Source: Phycicoccus duodecadis | GTDB lineage: Bacteria; Actinomycetota; Actinomycetes; Actinomycetales; Dermatophilaceae | Reading direction: 5' to 3' | Length of the DNA stretch: 64,000 nt | Assembly (NCBI RefSeq): GCF_002846495.1 | Contig: NZ_PJNE01000001.1 | Span: forward strand, 2,976,001-3,040,000 | Shown here: positions 49,040 through 58,443 of the stretch, one piece after another | Layout: each line of letters opens with the position of its first letter | How positions within the stretch are numbered: position 1 is the stretch's first letter | Notes under the pieces: model-generated | What the model saw: the letters and a program-made list of their open reading frames with translations, nothing else | Told to the model about the DNA's origin: nothing | Database searches by the model: none | Translations under genes and position numbers: made by a program

Positions 49040-50500
49040 ATGGCAACTGAGGAGTACATCCCCCCTGAGCCGCATTTGATGGGTTCCATGCGTTCTGTGG
49101 GGTACACGTTGGAGGCGGCTATCGCCGATCTCGTTGACAACTCGATCACTGCGGGCGCATCACGCATCGACATCTTGTTCGCCAGCGAACCTACTGATTT
49201 CGTGGCTGTCCTCGACGATGGAGAGGGTATGTCGCGTGACGCAGCTCGCGAGGCAATGCGTCTGGCGGCTCGCAGCTCGACCGAACAGCGCTCGGCTGAG
49301 GACCTCGGGCGCTTCGGCCTTGGACTCAAGACGGCTTCCCTCTCCCAATGCCGGGACTTGACGTTGGTGAGCAAGACACCCGAGGGAGTGGTCGCCTACT
49401 CCTGGAATCTGGATCACCTCTTCCGCGAAGGCACGTGGTCCCTCCTCCTGCTGGACGAGGCCGAGGTTGCTGCGTTGCCCTGCGTTGAGCGGCTCCTCGC
49501 CCAGCAGACGGGCACTCTCGTTCTCTGGCGCGACCTCGACCAGCTGCGAGCACATGCCGGATCGTCTGCGTCCGAGCTCGACGCAGTGATGGTGGGCGTG
49601 CGCGATCACCTCGGCCTCGTCTTCCACCGCTTCATCGGCGATTCCAGACGCCCACTCGCCATCCGGCTTAACGGTCGCGGGATTCCCGCCGTCGACCCGT
49701 TCCTCTCGAGTCACCGACGAACGCAGCGTCTGCCGTCCGAGTCCTTCAAGGTCGAGGGCTCGACAGTCACAGTTCAGCCGTACACCGTGCCACGACTGAC
49801 AACCCTGTCTTCAGCCGACCGTGCCAGTCTGCAGGTGGCCGGCCAACTCCGTGACAGCCAAGGGTTCTACATCTACAGGGCTCGTCGCCTCGTCATCTGG
49901 GGAACCTGGTTTCGCATCCTTCCCAGGCAGGACATGGCGAAGCTTTCGAGAGTCCAAGTCGACGTCCCCAACACGCTCGACCACCTATGGGCCTTGGACA
50001 TCAAGAAGGCCACTGCGCAGCCACCACCTGAAGTCCGGCGGCGGCTCAAGAAGTTCGCCGAGCGCGTGACGGTTCCGAGCAAGAACACCCTCAACTGGCA
50101 AGGCCGCAAAGAGAGTGGCCCGACCCAGCACGTCTGGCAGCTCGTGACCCACGAGCACGGATTCAGCTACGCGCTCAATCGGAGCCATCCGGCCGTGGAC
50201 GCCGCACTCGTGGCTTCTGGGGGACAGGGAGAGGCAGAGCTCGGGCGGCTTCTCACCCTTATCGAGGGCACGATGCCCGGCGACGACATCTTCAATCGGT
50301 TGGCCAAGGATCAGGTATTGGAGAACCGGCTGGAAGACCTTGCTATCGCCGAGATCGCCCGTGACATGTGGACGACCTACTCGGCAGTCCCGGGGTCCGC
50401 AGCGACTGACGTGGCGTTTGTCGCGGCGATGATCAACGTCGAACCCTTCAGCGACCACCCCCGCGGCGCTGACATCCTCAAGGAGGCAACGCGTGGCTGA
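49040..50500 (+). CDS. GHKL (MORC/MutL-like) ATPase, defence operon gene 1
   Basis: 486 aa. The Bergerat ATP site is clear: YTLEAAIADLVDNSITAGAS (N-box; Asp30 stands where MutL has its Glu base, Asn34 binds Mg), LDDGEGM (G1), GRFGLGLKTASLSQC (G2). A transducer-like S5 domain follows (DHLGLVFHRFI, YIYRARRLVIWG). The C-terminal about 130 residues are helical. Such ATPases are prokaryotic relatives of eukaryotic MORC and recur beside Z1 and methylase genes in predicted restriction-like systems. It likely acts as an ATP-driven DNA clamp or switch for its operon partners. It overlaps the Z1 gene by 8 bases. Confidence 0.88.
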   Translation: MATEEYIPPEPHLMGSMRSVGYTLEAAIADLVDNSITAGASRIDILFASEPTDFVAVLDDGEGMSRDAAREAMRLAARSSTEQRSAEDLGRFGLGLKTASLSQCRDLTLVSKTPEGVVAYSWNLDHLFREGTWSLLLLDEAEVAALPCVERLLAQQTGTLVLWRDLDQLRAHAGSSASELDAVMVGVRDHLGLVFHRFIGDSRRPLAIRLNGRGIPAVDPFLSSHRRTQRLPSESFKVEGSTVTVQPYTVPRLTTLSSADRASLQVAGQLRDSQGFYIYRARRLVIWGTWFRILPRQDMAKLSRVQVDVPNTLDHLWALDIKKATAQPPPEVRRRLKKFAERVTVPSKNTLNWQGRKESGPTQHVWQLVTHEHGFSYALNRSHPAVDAALVASGGQGEAELGRLLTLIEGTMPGDDIFNRLAKDQVLENRLEDLAIAEIARDMWTTYSAVPGSAATDVAFVAAMINVEPFSDHPRGADILKEATRG

Positions 50501-53219
50501 GACCGAAGCGATGGAGCGACTCAAGCTCGCCACGAGCGGCGCCCTCAGCACGGGGTTGCACACGGAGCAGCAACTCCGCGACATGGTCGCCGCTCTGCGA
50601 CCGATTTTGGCTCCCGCCGCTTCGGACGACGAGATCGACTCGATGACGCGTGAGCTCATTCAGAGGCTGCAGATCGATGTCGACCTAGGCACCGCGGTGA
50701 CATCCGAGGACTTCGTGTCCTGGCTTCCAGAACGGCGAGGCGAGATCGAGTGGACACGCTGGAAGGCCTACAAGCAGTGGCTGCTCCAGAACGACCGTCC
50801 TCCGAAGATCGTGGACAAGCTGGGTCACCTGACCGATGAGATCCTGGATCTCGTCGGCGATCCCAAGGCAGGGGGCACGTGGGGGCGTCGGGGCCTGGTG
50901 ATCGGTGAGGTCCAGTCTGGAAAGACTGGCACCTACCTGGGACTCTTCAACAAGGCCGCTGACGCGGGATACAGACTGATCATCGTGCTAGCCGGCAGCA
51001 CCGAGAGCCTGAGACAGCAGACACAGGAGCGACTGGATGAAGCCTTCATCGGTCGCGACACCCGACTGATCGCGCAGAAGGGCGGACAGACCAACCAGCA
51101 CGCGAGCAAGAAGTTCCTCGGCATCGGTCTTCTCAACGAGACGATCGCCGACGCGCAGAGCATGACTACGGTGATGCAGGATTTCCGCAAGTCGAGCCTT
51201 ATGGCCTCGAGCATCACGGTGTCGGAGAACACCCCATCGCCGTACGTTTTTGTCCTCAAGAAGAACAAGAGCGTCCTCAACGCCGTGCAGGATTGGCTGG
51301 GTCAACAGGCCGGCGCCAGCGGCCGGATAGACCTACCTCTGCTGTTGCTCGACGACGAGTCCGACTATGCGTCCGTCAATACGGCCGATGAGGACTCCCC
51401 CACGGCCATCAACGCAGCAATCCGAGGGATCCTCGCCAAGTTCACACGCAGTTCATACATTGCGTTCACGGCCACTCCCTTCGCCAACATCTTCATCGAC
51501 CACGACCACGAGAACGATCTGTTTCCGAGGGACTACGTCTACAGCCTTGAAACGCCCACCAACTATGTGGGAGCAACCGCGACGTTCGGCACGAGCGACG
51601 ACGTATTCGAGGGCGGGCTCATGGATGTGACTGACGCCGAGGCCTACGTCCCGCGCCAGCACAAGCCGAACGATTCGGTACCTGGACTCCCGCCGAGCCT
51701 CAAACTGGCGATCCGGACCTTCTTCATCGCGACCGCGGTCCGAGACCTCCGCGGCCACGGTGGAGGTCGCGCAATGTTGGTGAACGTGTCACGGTTCAAG
51801 AACGTCCAGCGTCAGGTTCACGAGCTGGTCGAGCAGTACGCCGTCGAGCTTCGCAATGCGGTCGAGTTCCACGCCGCTGATTACGCCCACGGGCGGCCCA
51901 ACGCACACCTCGAGTCCATCGAAGAGACCTACGTACAGGTGTACTCGGAAGTCGGGTTCTCTTGGGCGCAGATACTTGATGCACTGTGGACCTCCGTGGC
52001 GGACGTTCGCGTCACCTTGGTGAACTCCGACAGGGACAAGGCCCTGATCGACCAAGAGATGGCTTGGGACAAGCCGCCCCGGATGATCGCCGTGGGAGGG
52101 GACGTCCTGAGCCGAGGACTGACGCTCGAAGGTCTGACGACCAGCTACTTCTATCGGCGTGCTGGCGCCTTCGACACCCTGATGCAAATGGCGCGTTGGT
52201 TCGGCTACCGCGACGGGTACGAGGACCTCACTCGACTGTGGATCACCACGGATGTTGCCGATCAGTTCCGATTCGTCGATGACGCCGTTCGGGAACTCCG
52301 GGATGACCTCGCGGAGATGAAGGCCCAGCGTCTGACTCCAGCGGATTTCGGGCTGGCAGTGAAGAAGCACCCAGAGAGCTTGTTGGTGACGGCTCGGAAC
52401 AAGATGAAGGCCGCGACCACCTTCAAGAAGTCTGTCTCCTTGGGCGGCCGGCGAATTGAAACGGTACGGCTCAACGGCAGTGATGGGAGCCTCTCTACGA
52501 ATGAGTCGGCCATCAAGTCACTGCTGGCGGACCTCGGTGCTTCAGCCGAACCGGCGAACCGTATGAACTGGCCAGGTTGGCGTGGAGTCGCCAAGTCGAC
52601 GATTGCCGACTACTTGGACGCCTTGGTGACAGATCAAGGGGAACTCATCTGGACAGGGGAGAACCTCCAGACCTTCGTCCGGAACGCTAAGTCACCTAGC
52701 ATGCAGAAATGGGACGTGGTATTGGTGAACGGCAAGAAGACCGGTGCTCCCGACACGAGCCTCGGAGTCTCCTTTCATCCTCCCGAGCGCACACTTTCCG
52801 TGTCTGACGGTGATGTCCTCAGGGTGTCGGGTGCTTCGGCCAGACTGGCCGGCTCCACAGACGTCGCGTCGCTGAATTTCATTCCCACGAAAGCCCGGGA
52901 AGCAGCGGAAGCAGCCTTCTGGGACTCACGGACGTGGCCAGAGGGCAAGCGCCCGAAGAACGTTCCGGAAACGGCGGTCTATCACTGCTTGCCGCGTCCT
53001 GTGCTGATGCTCTACCCGCTGCGAGCCAAGTGGAAAAACTCTGTCACACCTCTTGGGTTCGAGCACGTCGACGGGCACCTAGTCGTGGCAACCAAGATCG
53101 CCATTCCCGGGCGACACGTGAACGTCAACGACACCTCCACGGACGCTGAATACATCATCAACACGGTTGCACAGCAGGGCTGGCTCGCACAGTTGGAATG
53201 GGGGACCGATGCAGACTGA
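50493..53219 (+). CDS. Z1-domain superfamily II helicase-like ATPase
   Basis: 908 aa; GTG 50493 with AAGGAGG 6 bases upstream. Motifs: Walker A GEVQSGKT (138-145), Walker B LLLLDDESDYAS (D287-D291), motif III FTATPFAN (325-332), and the Z1-specific GGDVLSRGLT (535-544) with YFYRRAGAFDTLMQMARWFG. Z1 ATPases are predicted DNA translocases or unwinding enzymes found in restriction-like operons. The C-terminal about 250 residues carry no motif I know. Overlaps the next gene by 11 bases. Confidence 0.93.
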   Translation: MAETEAMERLKLATSGALSTGLHTEQQLRDMVAALRPILAPAASDDEIDSMTRELIQRLQIDVDLGTAVTSEDFVSWLPERRGEIEWTRWKAYKQWLLQNDRPPKIVDKLGHLTDEILDLVGDPKAGGTWGRRGLVIGEVQSGKTGTYLGLFNKAADAGYRLIIVLAGSTESLRQQTQERLDEAFIGRDTRLIAQKGGQTNQHASKKFLGIGLLNETIADAQSMTTVMQDFRKSSLMASSITVSENTPSPYVFVLKKNKSVLNAVQDWLGQQAGASGRIDLPLLLLDDESDYASVNTADEDSPTAINAAIRGILAKFTRSSYIAFTATPFANIFIDHDHENDLFPRDYVYSLETPTNYVGATATFGTSDDVFEGGLMDVTDAEAYVPRQHKPNDSVPGLPPSLKLAIRTFFIATAVRDLRGHGGGRAMLVNVSRFKNVQRQVHELVEQYAVELRNAVEFHAADYAHGRPNAHLESIEETYVQVYSEVGFSWAQILDALWTSVADVRVTLVNSDRDKALIDQEMAWDKPPRMIAVGGDVLSRGLTLEGLTTSYFYRRAGAFDTLMQMARWFGYRDGYEDLTRLWITTDVADQFRFVDDAVRELRDDLAEMKAQRLTPADFGLAVKKHPESLLVTARNKMKAATTFKKSVSLGGRRIETVRLNGSDGSLSTNESAIKSLLADLGASAEPANRMNWPGWRGVAKSTIADYLDALVTDQGELIWTGENLQTFVRNAKSPSMQKWDVVLVNGKKTGAPDTSLGVSFHPPERTLSVSDGDVLRVSGASARLAGSTDVASLNFIPTKAREAAEAAFWDSRTWPEGKRPKNVPETAVYHCLPRPVLMLYPLRAKWKNSVTPLGFEHVDGHLVVATKIAIPGRHVNVNDTSTDAEYIINTVAQQGWLAQLEWGTDAD

Positions 53220-54174
53220 CGACATCCAGCAACAGTGGTCTCGTCTGTGCTCGGAGAAGTCGCCGGCCAAGAAGTACTTCGATCCCGAGCATCCACTCGA
53301 GTTCCTGTTTGGCGCCGACGATCGTGGTCGAGCGGTGATGGCGCTGATCACTCCTGAAGATCCAAAGCTGGACGACGTCAGTCGGGATGTCTCGACGCAC
53401 TCCTCGCGACGCGAGGACGGGCGGTGGGCGACCACCTGGACGCTCGGGGACCAGTCGTTGTTCCCCACCTTCGTCCGGCTCGGTGTGGACCTCGCTCATA
53501 GGTCCGCCACTCCCACGCCCCCTCACACTGCTATCGATGAGTTCCTCCTTGCCCTCGCGCAATGGCAGGTGCTTCTTCGACCACGACCGCCCAAACGACT
53601 CAACTTGGAACGGCTCCGCGGTCTGGTCGCTGAGCTGTGGGCCGGCGAAACCGTAGTCGGCGAGGGCAAACCCCGTGACGAGCTCGTGCGTGCGTGGTCC
53701 GGTCCACTCGGCGGTGTTCAGGACTACACGTTTCCGTCGGGGCATGTCTGGGAGGTGAAGGCCAAGCGATCCAAGGCCACCACGGTCAAGGTCTCGTCGG
53801 CAGAGCAGCTCGACCCAGCAGACAAGTCACTGCATTTGGTAGTGCTGGACCTCGACGAACGATCGTCCGACTTTGACGGCGCCCGCTCCTTGGTCGACCT
53901 GGTACGGGCTTGGAGGGAGGAGCTCGGCGCCAACCCGGCTGAGCGCCACCTACTGGACCTCTTGATCTCACGCTTGGGCGTCGATCTCTCAGATCCCTAC
54001 TACGAGGAGACATGCTTCACGCTGCAGCAAATGACCGTGTTTCGGGTAAACGGGGAGTTCCCCAGCCTCCGAGCCGCTGACATGCCGAGCCCTGTCAGCG
54101 CGGTGAGATACCAATTCGACGTGCGAGGACTGGAGTCGTGGATCGTGGAAGGTGATGGGACCAGCCGTGAGTGA
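53209..54174 (+). CDS. PD-(D/E)XK motif protein (putative nuclease), defence operon gene 3
   Basis: 321 aa. ATG 53209 lies within the Z1 gene's last 11 bases. The nuclease motif is Asp172 in LGGVQDYTFPSG and Glu182-Val-Lys184 in VWEVKAKRS. The N-terminus contains an alpha/beta region (YFDPEHPLEFLFGADDRGR). The domain belongs to the family annotated as PD-(D/E)XK motif proteins that accompany Z1 and AIPR genes. Likely role: DNA cleavage arm of the system, guided by the ATPases. It overlaps the AIPR gene by 20 bases. Confidence 0.85.
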   Translation: MQTDDIQQQWSRLCSEKSPAKKYFDPEHPLEFLFGADDRGRAVMALITPEDPKLDDVSRDVSTHSSRREDGRWATTWTLGDQSLFPTFVRLGVDLAHRSATPTPPHTAIDEFLLALAQWQVLLRPRPPKRLNLERLRGLVAELWAGETVVGEGKPRDELVRAWSGPLGGVQDYTFPSGHVWEVKAKRSKATTVKVSSAEQLDPADKSLHLVVLDLDERSSDFDGARSLVDLVRAWREELGANPAERHLLDLLISRLGVDLSDPYYEETCFTLQQMTVFRVNGEFPSLRAADMPSPVSAVRYQFDVRGLESWIVEGDGTSRE

Positions 54175-56215
54175 CTTCCTCTCAGAACTACTGAACACCG
54201 TCGAGGTGCGGGCCGACGTCGAGAACGATCTCACCGCCGCAGCGTTCGTGGCCGAGATGGCCGACCGGATGGCCGCGGCGGAGGAGATCGAGAACCTCGT
54301 CCCCATCCACTTCCGGGGTCAGAGTGGGCGCCGTCGAAGCGGGGTCGATGGACACGATCTGGGCGATACTGATGACTCTGTCGCCTTGGCCATCGCGCAC
54401 TTTGATGGTTCCGGCGGAGGAGGAACAATCGGTAACGCTGAGATCCAGCGCCTCTTCGGCCTGCTCGAGGCGTACTTGGTCGATGCCGTCGCCGGCACTT
54501 TCCCCGACGACCGCGAGCCCTCCGAACCGGCAGTCCAATTGGCGCGCGACCTCCACAGCAGGGGACGATCCATCACGCGATTCCGTCTGTATCTGTTCAC
54601 TGACCTTGCGTTGGGTTCCAGAGTGGCCAAGCTTCCCTCGACCAGCGTCGGCGGTATCCCAGTCGACTTCCACGTCTGGGACCTGCGGCGGTTAGAGGCG
54701 CTTGCGACGTCATCCCAAGGGCGCGATCAGCTGGATCTTGACCTGACGGAGTGGAGCCCAAGCGGAGTTCCGGCCCTGAGCGTCCTTGGGGAAGGAAAGT
54801 TCGAGACGTACTTGGCGGCAGTCCCCGGACATCTTCTCGCCGATCTGTATGGGCGTTATGGGAGTCGCCTGCTGGAGAGCAACGTTCGTTCGTTCCTCAG
54901 CGGGCGGGGGAACATAAACAAGGGAATACGAACTACGCTTCTCAGCGAGCCACTGCTGTTCCTCGCCTACAACAACGGTGTCACCGCGACGGCCACCGCG
55001 GTGGAGACCGGCTCCGACGGTGCGATCTTGGGACTCCGCGACCTCCAGATAGTGAACGGCGGTCAGACGACAGCTTCCCTGTTCTACGTGCGTCGTGACA
55101 CCTCGCCCAAGCCCGACCTCTCCAAGGTCCACGTCCAGATGAAACTCGTTGTTGTCGAACCTGAGACAGCGGGGGATCTCGTTCCGAACGTCTCGCGCTT
55201 CGCGAACAGTCAGAACCGGATCAGCGAGGCGGACTTCTTCTCCAACAGTCCCTTCCACGTTCGCATGGAGACGTTGTCCCGACAGGTCCTCGTTCCGAGC
55301 ATGGCTGGGACGCATTTCCAAACGAAGTGGTTCTACGAGCGAACCCGAGGCCAATATCAGAACGAGAAGGCAAAACTGACTCAGGCCGAGGCCAAGAAGT
55401 TCGAAGCGGTGTACCCCCGCTCTCAGCTCATGACTAAGACTGACGCCGCCAAGTATTCCGTGTCTTGGGGTCAAGAGCCTCACAAGGTGAGTGCTGGGGC
55501 CCAGAAAAACTTCCTTGCCTTTGCGAATTCCGTCGCGCGCCTTTGGGGGTGCAACGATTCGCAATTCAACGAGGCGTATTTCAAAGAGCTGGTGGCGAAG
55601 GCCATACTCTTTCAGACGATTCGCACCCGCGTCGCTAGAAGCGAGTGGTACCAGTCCGGATACCTTGCCAACATCGTGGCTTACACAATGTCAAAACTTT
55701 CTCACACGATCTCCTCGCAGGCTCGGGGGGCGCGTTTGGACTTTCTAGGGATATGGAATCAGCAGTGCGTCCCCGACAAAGTGCTTGATGCGAGCCTCGA
55801 GGTCGCTCATCTGTGCTTCCAAGCGCTTACGTCCGAGCATCGCCCGATCCAGAATGTGACGGAATGGGCAAAGCGCGAGCAGTGTTGGGAATTGGTGAAG
55901 TCAATCCCATACAGTCTTCCAAAGTCCCTCTCGGACGAATTGGTTTCGGCCGAAGCCATGAGTCAAGTCCACAGGGATGCACGTGCTACACAAAAAATTG
56001 ACGACACGATCGCGGCGCAGTCCAAAGTCTTCGAGGTTCAGGTAGACGAATGGAGGCGCATGCACTCGTTCTGCCGTGAGAACGGCCTTCTTTCCCCTGC
56101 CGATAACGACATTGTCGGGCTCATGACAGGATCGCGACCGAAGGTTCCGAGTGAACGCCAAGCTGCGCGACTCCTCAGTATCCGCCAACGCGCCCTCGAC
56201 CACGGCTTCGACTGA
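54155..56215 (+). CDS. AIPR family protein (abortive-infection type), defence operon gene 4
   Basis: 686 aa from ATG 54155 (GTG 54152 and GTG 54167 are possible). The AIPR core is shown by LLFLAYNNGVTATAT (Asn273-Asn274) and QIVNGGQTTASLFYVRR (Val300-Thr305), then NSQNRISEADFFSN. AIPR proteins were first linked to abortive phage infection, and the mechanism is not settled. The DNA in the second half is noticeably less GC-rich than the chromosome, a sign of transfer. It ends the four-gene overlapping operon. Confidence 0.9.
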   Translation: MGPAVSDFLSELLNTVEVRADVENDLTAAAFVAEMADRMAAAEEIENLVPIHFRGQSGRRRSGVDGHDLGDTDDSVALAIAHFDGSGGGGTIGNAEIQRLFGLLEAYLVDAVAGTFPDDREPSEPAVQLARDLHSRGRSITRFRLYLFTDLALGSRVAKLPSTSVGGIPVDFHVWDLRRLEALATSSQGRDQLDLDLTEWSPSGVPALSVLGEGKFETYLAAVPGHLLADLYGRYGSRLLESNVRSFLSGRGNINKGIRTTLLSEPLLFLAYNNGVTATATAVETGSDGAILGLRDLQIVNGGQTTASLFYVRRDTSPKPDLSKVHVQMKLVVVEPETAGDLVPNVSRFANSQNRISEADFFSNSPFHVRMETLSRQVLVPSMAGTHFQTKWFYERTRGQYQNEKAKLTQAEAKKFEAVYPRSQLMTKTDAAKYSVSWGQEPHKVSAGAQKNFLAFANSVARLWGCNDSQFNEAYFKELVAKAILFQTIRTRVARSEWYQSGYLANIVAYTMSKLSHTISSQARGARLDFLGIWNQQCVPDKVLDASLEVAHLCFQALTSEHRPIQNVTEWAKREQCWELVKSIPYSLPKSLSDELVSAEAMSQVHRDARATQKIDDTIAAQSKVFEVQVDEWRRMHSFCRENGLLSPADNDIVGLMTGSRPKVPSERQAARLLSIRQRALDHGFD

Positions 56216-56299
56216 GCCCCGTCTATGCGGGAAAAACTGGTTCCGAGCACCACCATTTCCCGCGCGGCCGGTCGGACAGGTCAGTTGTGACTGCCTCTC

Positions 56300-56323
56300 T
56301 GTCGCGTCGTGATTGACGCGACA
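56300..56323. promoter_or_regulatory. 9-6-9 perfect inverted repeat upstream of the methyltransferase
   Basis: TGTCGCGTC (56300-56308), six bases, GACGCGACA (56315-56323). It could terminate the upstream operon, but no T-run follows. It lies about 180 bases before the methyltransferase -10, so a protein-binding site is also possible. Confidence 0.6.
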
Positions 56324-56504
56324 CGAAGGCATCCGCAGCAGCCTCTGGGGGCCGAACAGAGGGGTCAAGCCGAAGGGGTGCAACAGTCGTCGTGGGGAAG
56401 GGCCTCGAGGCCTCGGGAGTCGATCGTCAGCTACCTTCTCGCGTGGTCTGTGCAGATCGTCCCAGTCCTCGGCTGGCTGGGAGGAGCCTGTCGCCGGCTC
56501 CTCG

Positions 56505-56510
56505 TACACT
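56505..56510 (+). promoter_or_regulatory. -10 box TACACT of leaderless methyltransferase transcript
   Basis: TACACT, seven bases, ATG 56518. No ribosome site is seen upstream. No obvious -35. Confidence 0.55.
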
Positions 56511-56517
56511 CTTGCCG

Positions 56518-58434
56518 ATGACCGCCGTAGAGAATCCGAACGTTTCGCGCTTCGCGCGTGGTCAGGCACTGCGCCTACGACGGAACGCGGACCACTGCAG
56601 CGAGCCCGCAGAGCTGTTGGAATTGGTGCGGCGGATGCGGTCCTCAGCGGACAGCCCGCTGTTGGCGGCAGACCTCTTCTCGGGGGCGGGGGGGATGAGT
56701 CTCGGCCTGGAGCAGGCCGGCATGCGGGTCATCTTCGGTGCTGACTTCGATGCAGATGCCCTAGAAACGCACGCCCATCACTTCGCGGGGATGTCTGTCG
56801 GTTGGGACTTGGGTGACCCCGAGCGGGTCCAAGAAGTGGGTGCCATCCTTCGCTCGGTCGAGATCGACGTCGTGGCCGGTGGTCCCCCATGCCAACCGTT
56901 CTCCAAAGCTGGTCGTTCAAGGATGCGCTACCTCGTGAAGCACGGTGTGCGAGAGCGCCACGACAAGCGCAGGGACCTCTGGCAGTCCTACTTGGAGATC
57001 GTTCGCTTGGCGCAACCTCGCGCGGTCATCATGGAGAACGTGCCCGATATGGCGCTCGACCGTGAGATGTTCATCCTTCGCTCCATAGTGCGCCGTCTTG
57101 AGGACTGGGGGTACTCGGTTCAGCCTCGCGTAGTGGACACCTATCGGTATGGCGTCCCCCAATTCCGTCAGCGTTTGATACTGGTCGCGATTTTGGGCGG
57201 TCTCGCGTTCACGTGGCCCCCAGAGTCGAGCAAAAAGGTGACTCTGGGGAATGCGATCCAAGATCTGCCACCTGTGGATCCCCAGGACGGATGGGTCTCT
57301 GAGGCGAATCAGGCTGGATGGCGAAAATATGCGGGGCCGAAGACAGAGTTCCAGCGCGAGATGCGAAGTTCAGTCGCCCCGGCCCAAGCAGATCGCGTCT
57401 ACGACCATGTGACGCGACGCGTGAGGCCTGACGATGAGGCTGCCTTCGAGCAGCTCGACACCAAGACCCGCTACTCAGAGCTGCCAGTGGAACTCAAGCG
57501 CTATCGGGACGACATCTTTGACGACAAGTACAAGCGACTTGACGCGAATGACTTGTCGCGTACGATCACTGCGCACATCGCCAAAGACGGGTACTGGTAC
57601 ATCCATCCGGAGCAGAACCGGACCTTGACGATCAGAGAAGCGGCCCGGATCCAGACCTTTCCGGACCATTTCCGCTTCGCGGGATCACCTACGTCGGCCT
57701 TCCGTCAGATCGGAAACGCTGTACCGCCTCGCCTCGCGCGCGCCGTCGGAGCCGCTGTTGTAGACGTGGTGGAGCGGGGTGCACCTCGACTTGCCGTCAC
57801 CACTTCGGACACGAAGGCAGCGTTGGCGGCTTGGTTCCAGAGTTCGAGCGCGATCAGCCCTTGGCTCCGAACGGACTCTCGCTGGATGGTGGTTCTGGGG
57901 GATACCATTCTCGGCTCAGAATCCGCGACCGTGATCGCGGCTCTTTGGCCCAGCGTGTCCGCTTGGGAATCCGCTCGGAAGTTCTTGGAGAATCAGGGCC
58001 GCGCCATCGAGATCGTCGGCTGGCTGGGGCGGCCAGGTTTGGCGGATCAACTGGTCGAAGCTGCAATGGCGGTGGTGGCCTCGGGGGGATCGCTCGACGA
58101 CGCCCAGCTGAACAGGCTGGTCACGAGCGGAACGCTCCGCGCGACGACCGCTCAACTGGCGATGCTTACGGTCCCCGAAGGAGAGGAGCCAGTGGTTGCC
58201 AACACAGGCGCTCTGCGCGTTGCTGGCCGCTACTTCCAAGGGACTGAAAGGTGGCTCAAGAACCGGAACTCAGATGGGCGGATCGCGGTCGGACGCTTGA
58301 TCGGATTCGACGAAGAAAGTACGAAGGCCCAAGTAGCGTTGATTGAGGTCGGCGCAAAGGTATGTACGCCCAAGGCGCCCGAGTGCCGGGTCTGCCCGCT
58401 CGTCTCATGGTGTAGGTACGCTTCTGACCGCTGA
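56518..58434 (+). CDS. C5-cytosine DNA methyltransferase fused to HhH-GPD (MutY/Nth-like) Fe-S domain
   Basis: 638 aa from ATG 56518. Methyltransferase motifs: I ADLFSGAGGMSLGLEQAG (51-68), IV GGPPCQPFSKAG with catalytic Cys125, VI IMENVPDM (Glu173), VIII QFRQRLILVAI, X IGNAVPPRLARA. After motif X comes an about 190-residue domain that follows HhH-GPD glycosylases: ILGSESATVIAALWPSV, VGWLGRPGLADQL, NTGALRVAGRY, VALIEVGAKVCTPKAP, and a final Cys616-x6-Cys623-x2-Cys626-x5-Cys632 loop, exactly the MutY/Nth Fe-S spacing. The usual catalytic Asp (of D-T-N-V-x-R-V) aligns with Asn562. It methylates host DNA; the added domain may handle T:G mismatches or only bind DNA. Confidence 0.9.
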   Translation: MTAVENPNVSRFARGQALRLRRNADHCSEPAELLELVRRMRSSADSPLLAADLFSGAGGMSLGLEQAGMRVIFGADFDADALETHAHHFAGMSVGWDLGDPERVQEVGAILRSVEIDVVAGGPPCQPFSKAGRSRMRYLVKHGVRERHDKRRDLWQSYLEIVRLAQPRAVIMENVPDMALDREMFILRSIVRRLEDWGYSVQPRVVDTYRYGVPQFRQRLILVAILGGLAFTWPPESSKKVTLGNAIQDLPPVDPQDGWVSEANQAGWRKYAGPKTEFQREMRSSVAPAQADRVYDHVTRRVRPDDEAAFEQLDTKTRYSELPVELKRYRDDIFDDKYKRLDANDLSRTITAHIAKDGYWYIHPEQNRTLTIREAARIQTFPDHFRFAGSPTSAFRQIGNAVPPRLARAVGAAVVDVVERGAPRLAVTTSDTKAALAAWFQSSSAISPWLRTDSRWMVVLGDTILGSESATVIAALWPSVSAWESARKFLENQGRAIEIVGWLGRPGLADQLVEAAMAVVASGGSLDDAQLNRLVTSGTLRATTAQLAMLTVPEGEEPVVANTGALRVAGRYFQGTERWLKNRNSDGRIAVGRLIGFDEESTKAQVALIEVGAKVCTPKAPECRVCPLVSWCRYASDR

Positions 58435-58443
58435 GGGTGCTTG

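Larger units (their letters stand above)
56216..56517. other. Gap between AIPR and methyltransferase genes
   Basis: 302 bases with no gene. It contains a perfect inverted repeat (56300-56323), a GGCCTCGAGGCC palindrome (56401-56412), and the methyltransferase -10 box. It separates the operon from an independently transcribed methyltransferase. Confidence 0.65.

Noticed and set aside
56401..56414. GGCCTCGAGGCCTC palindromes as the methyltransferase recognition site and autoregulatory operator
   Set aside because: Short GC palindromes are common in this genome, and nothing in the sequence tells which site the enzyme methylates.
57858..57868. An 11-base match (CCCTTGGCTCC) to the tRNA-Ala 3' end, a possible attachment-site copy
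   Set aside because: It lies inside the intact methyltransferase gene, codes for conserved-looking residues there, and is too short to support attR.
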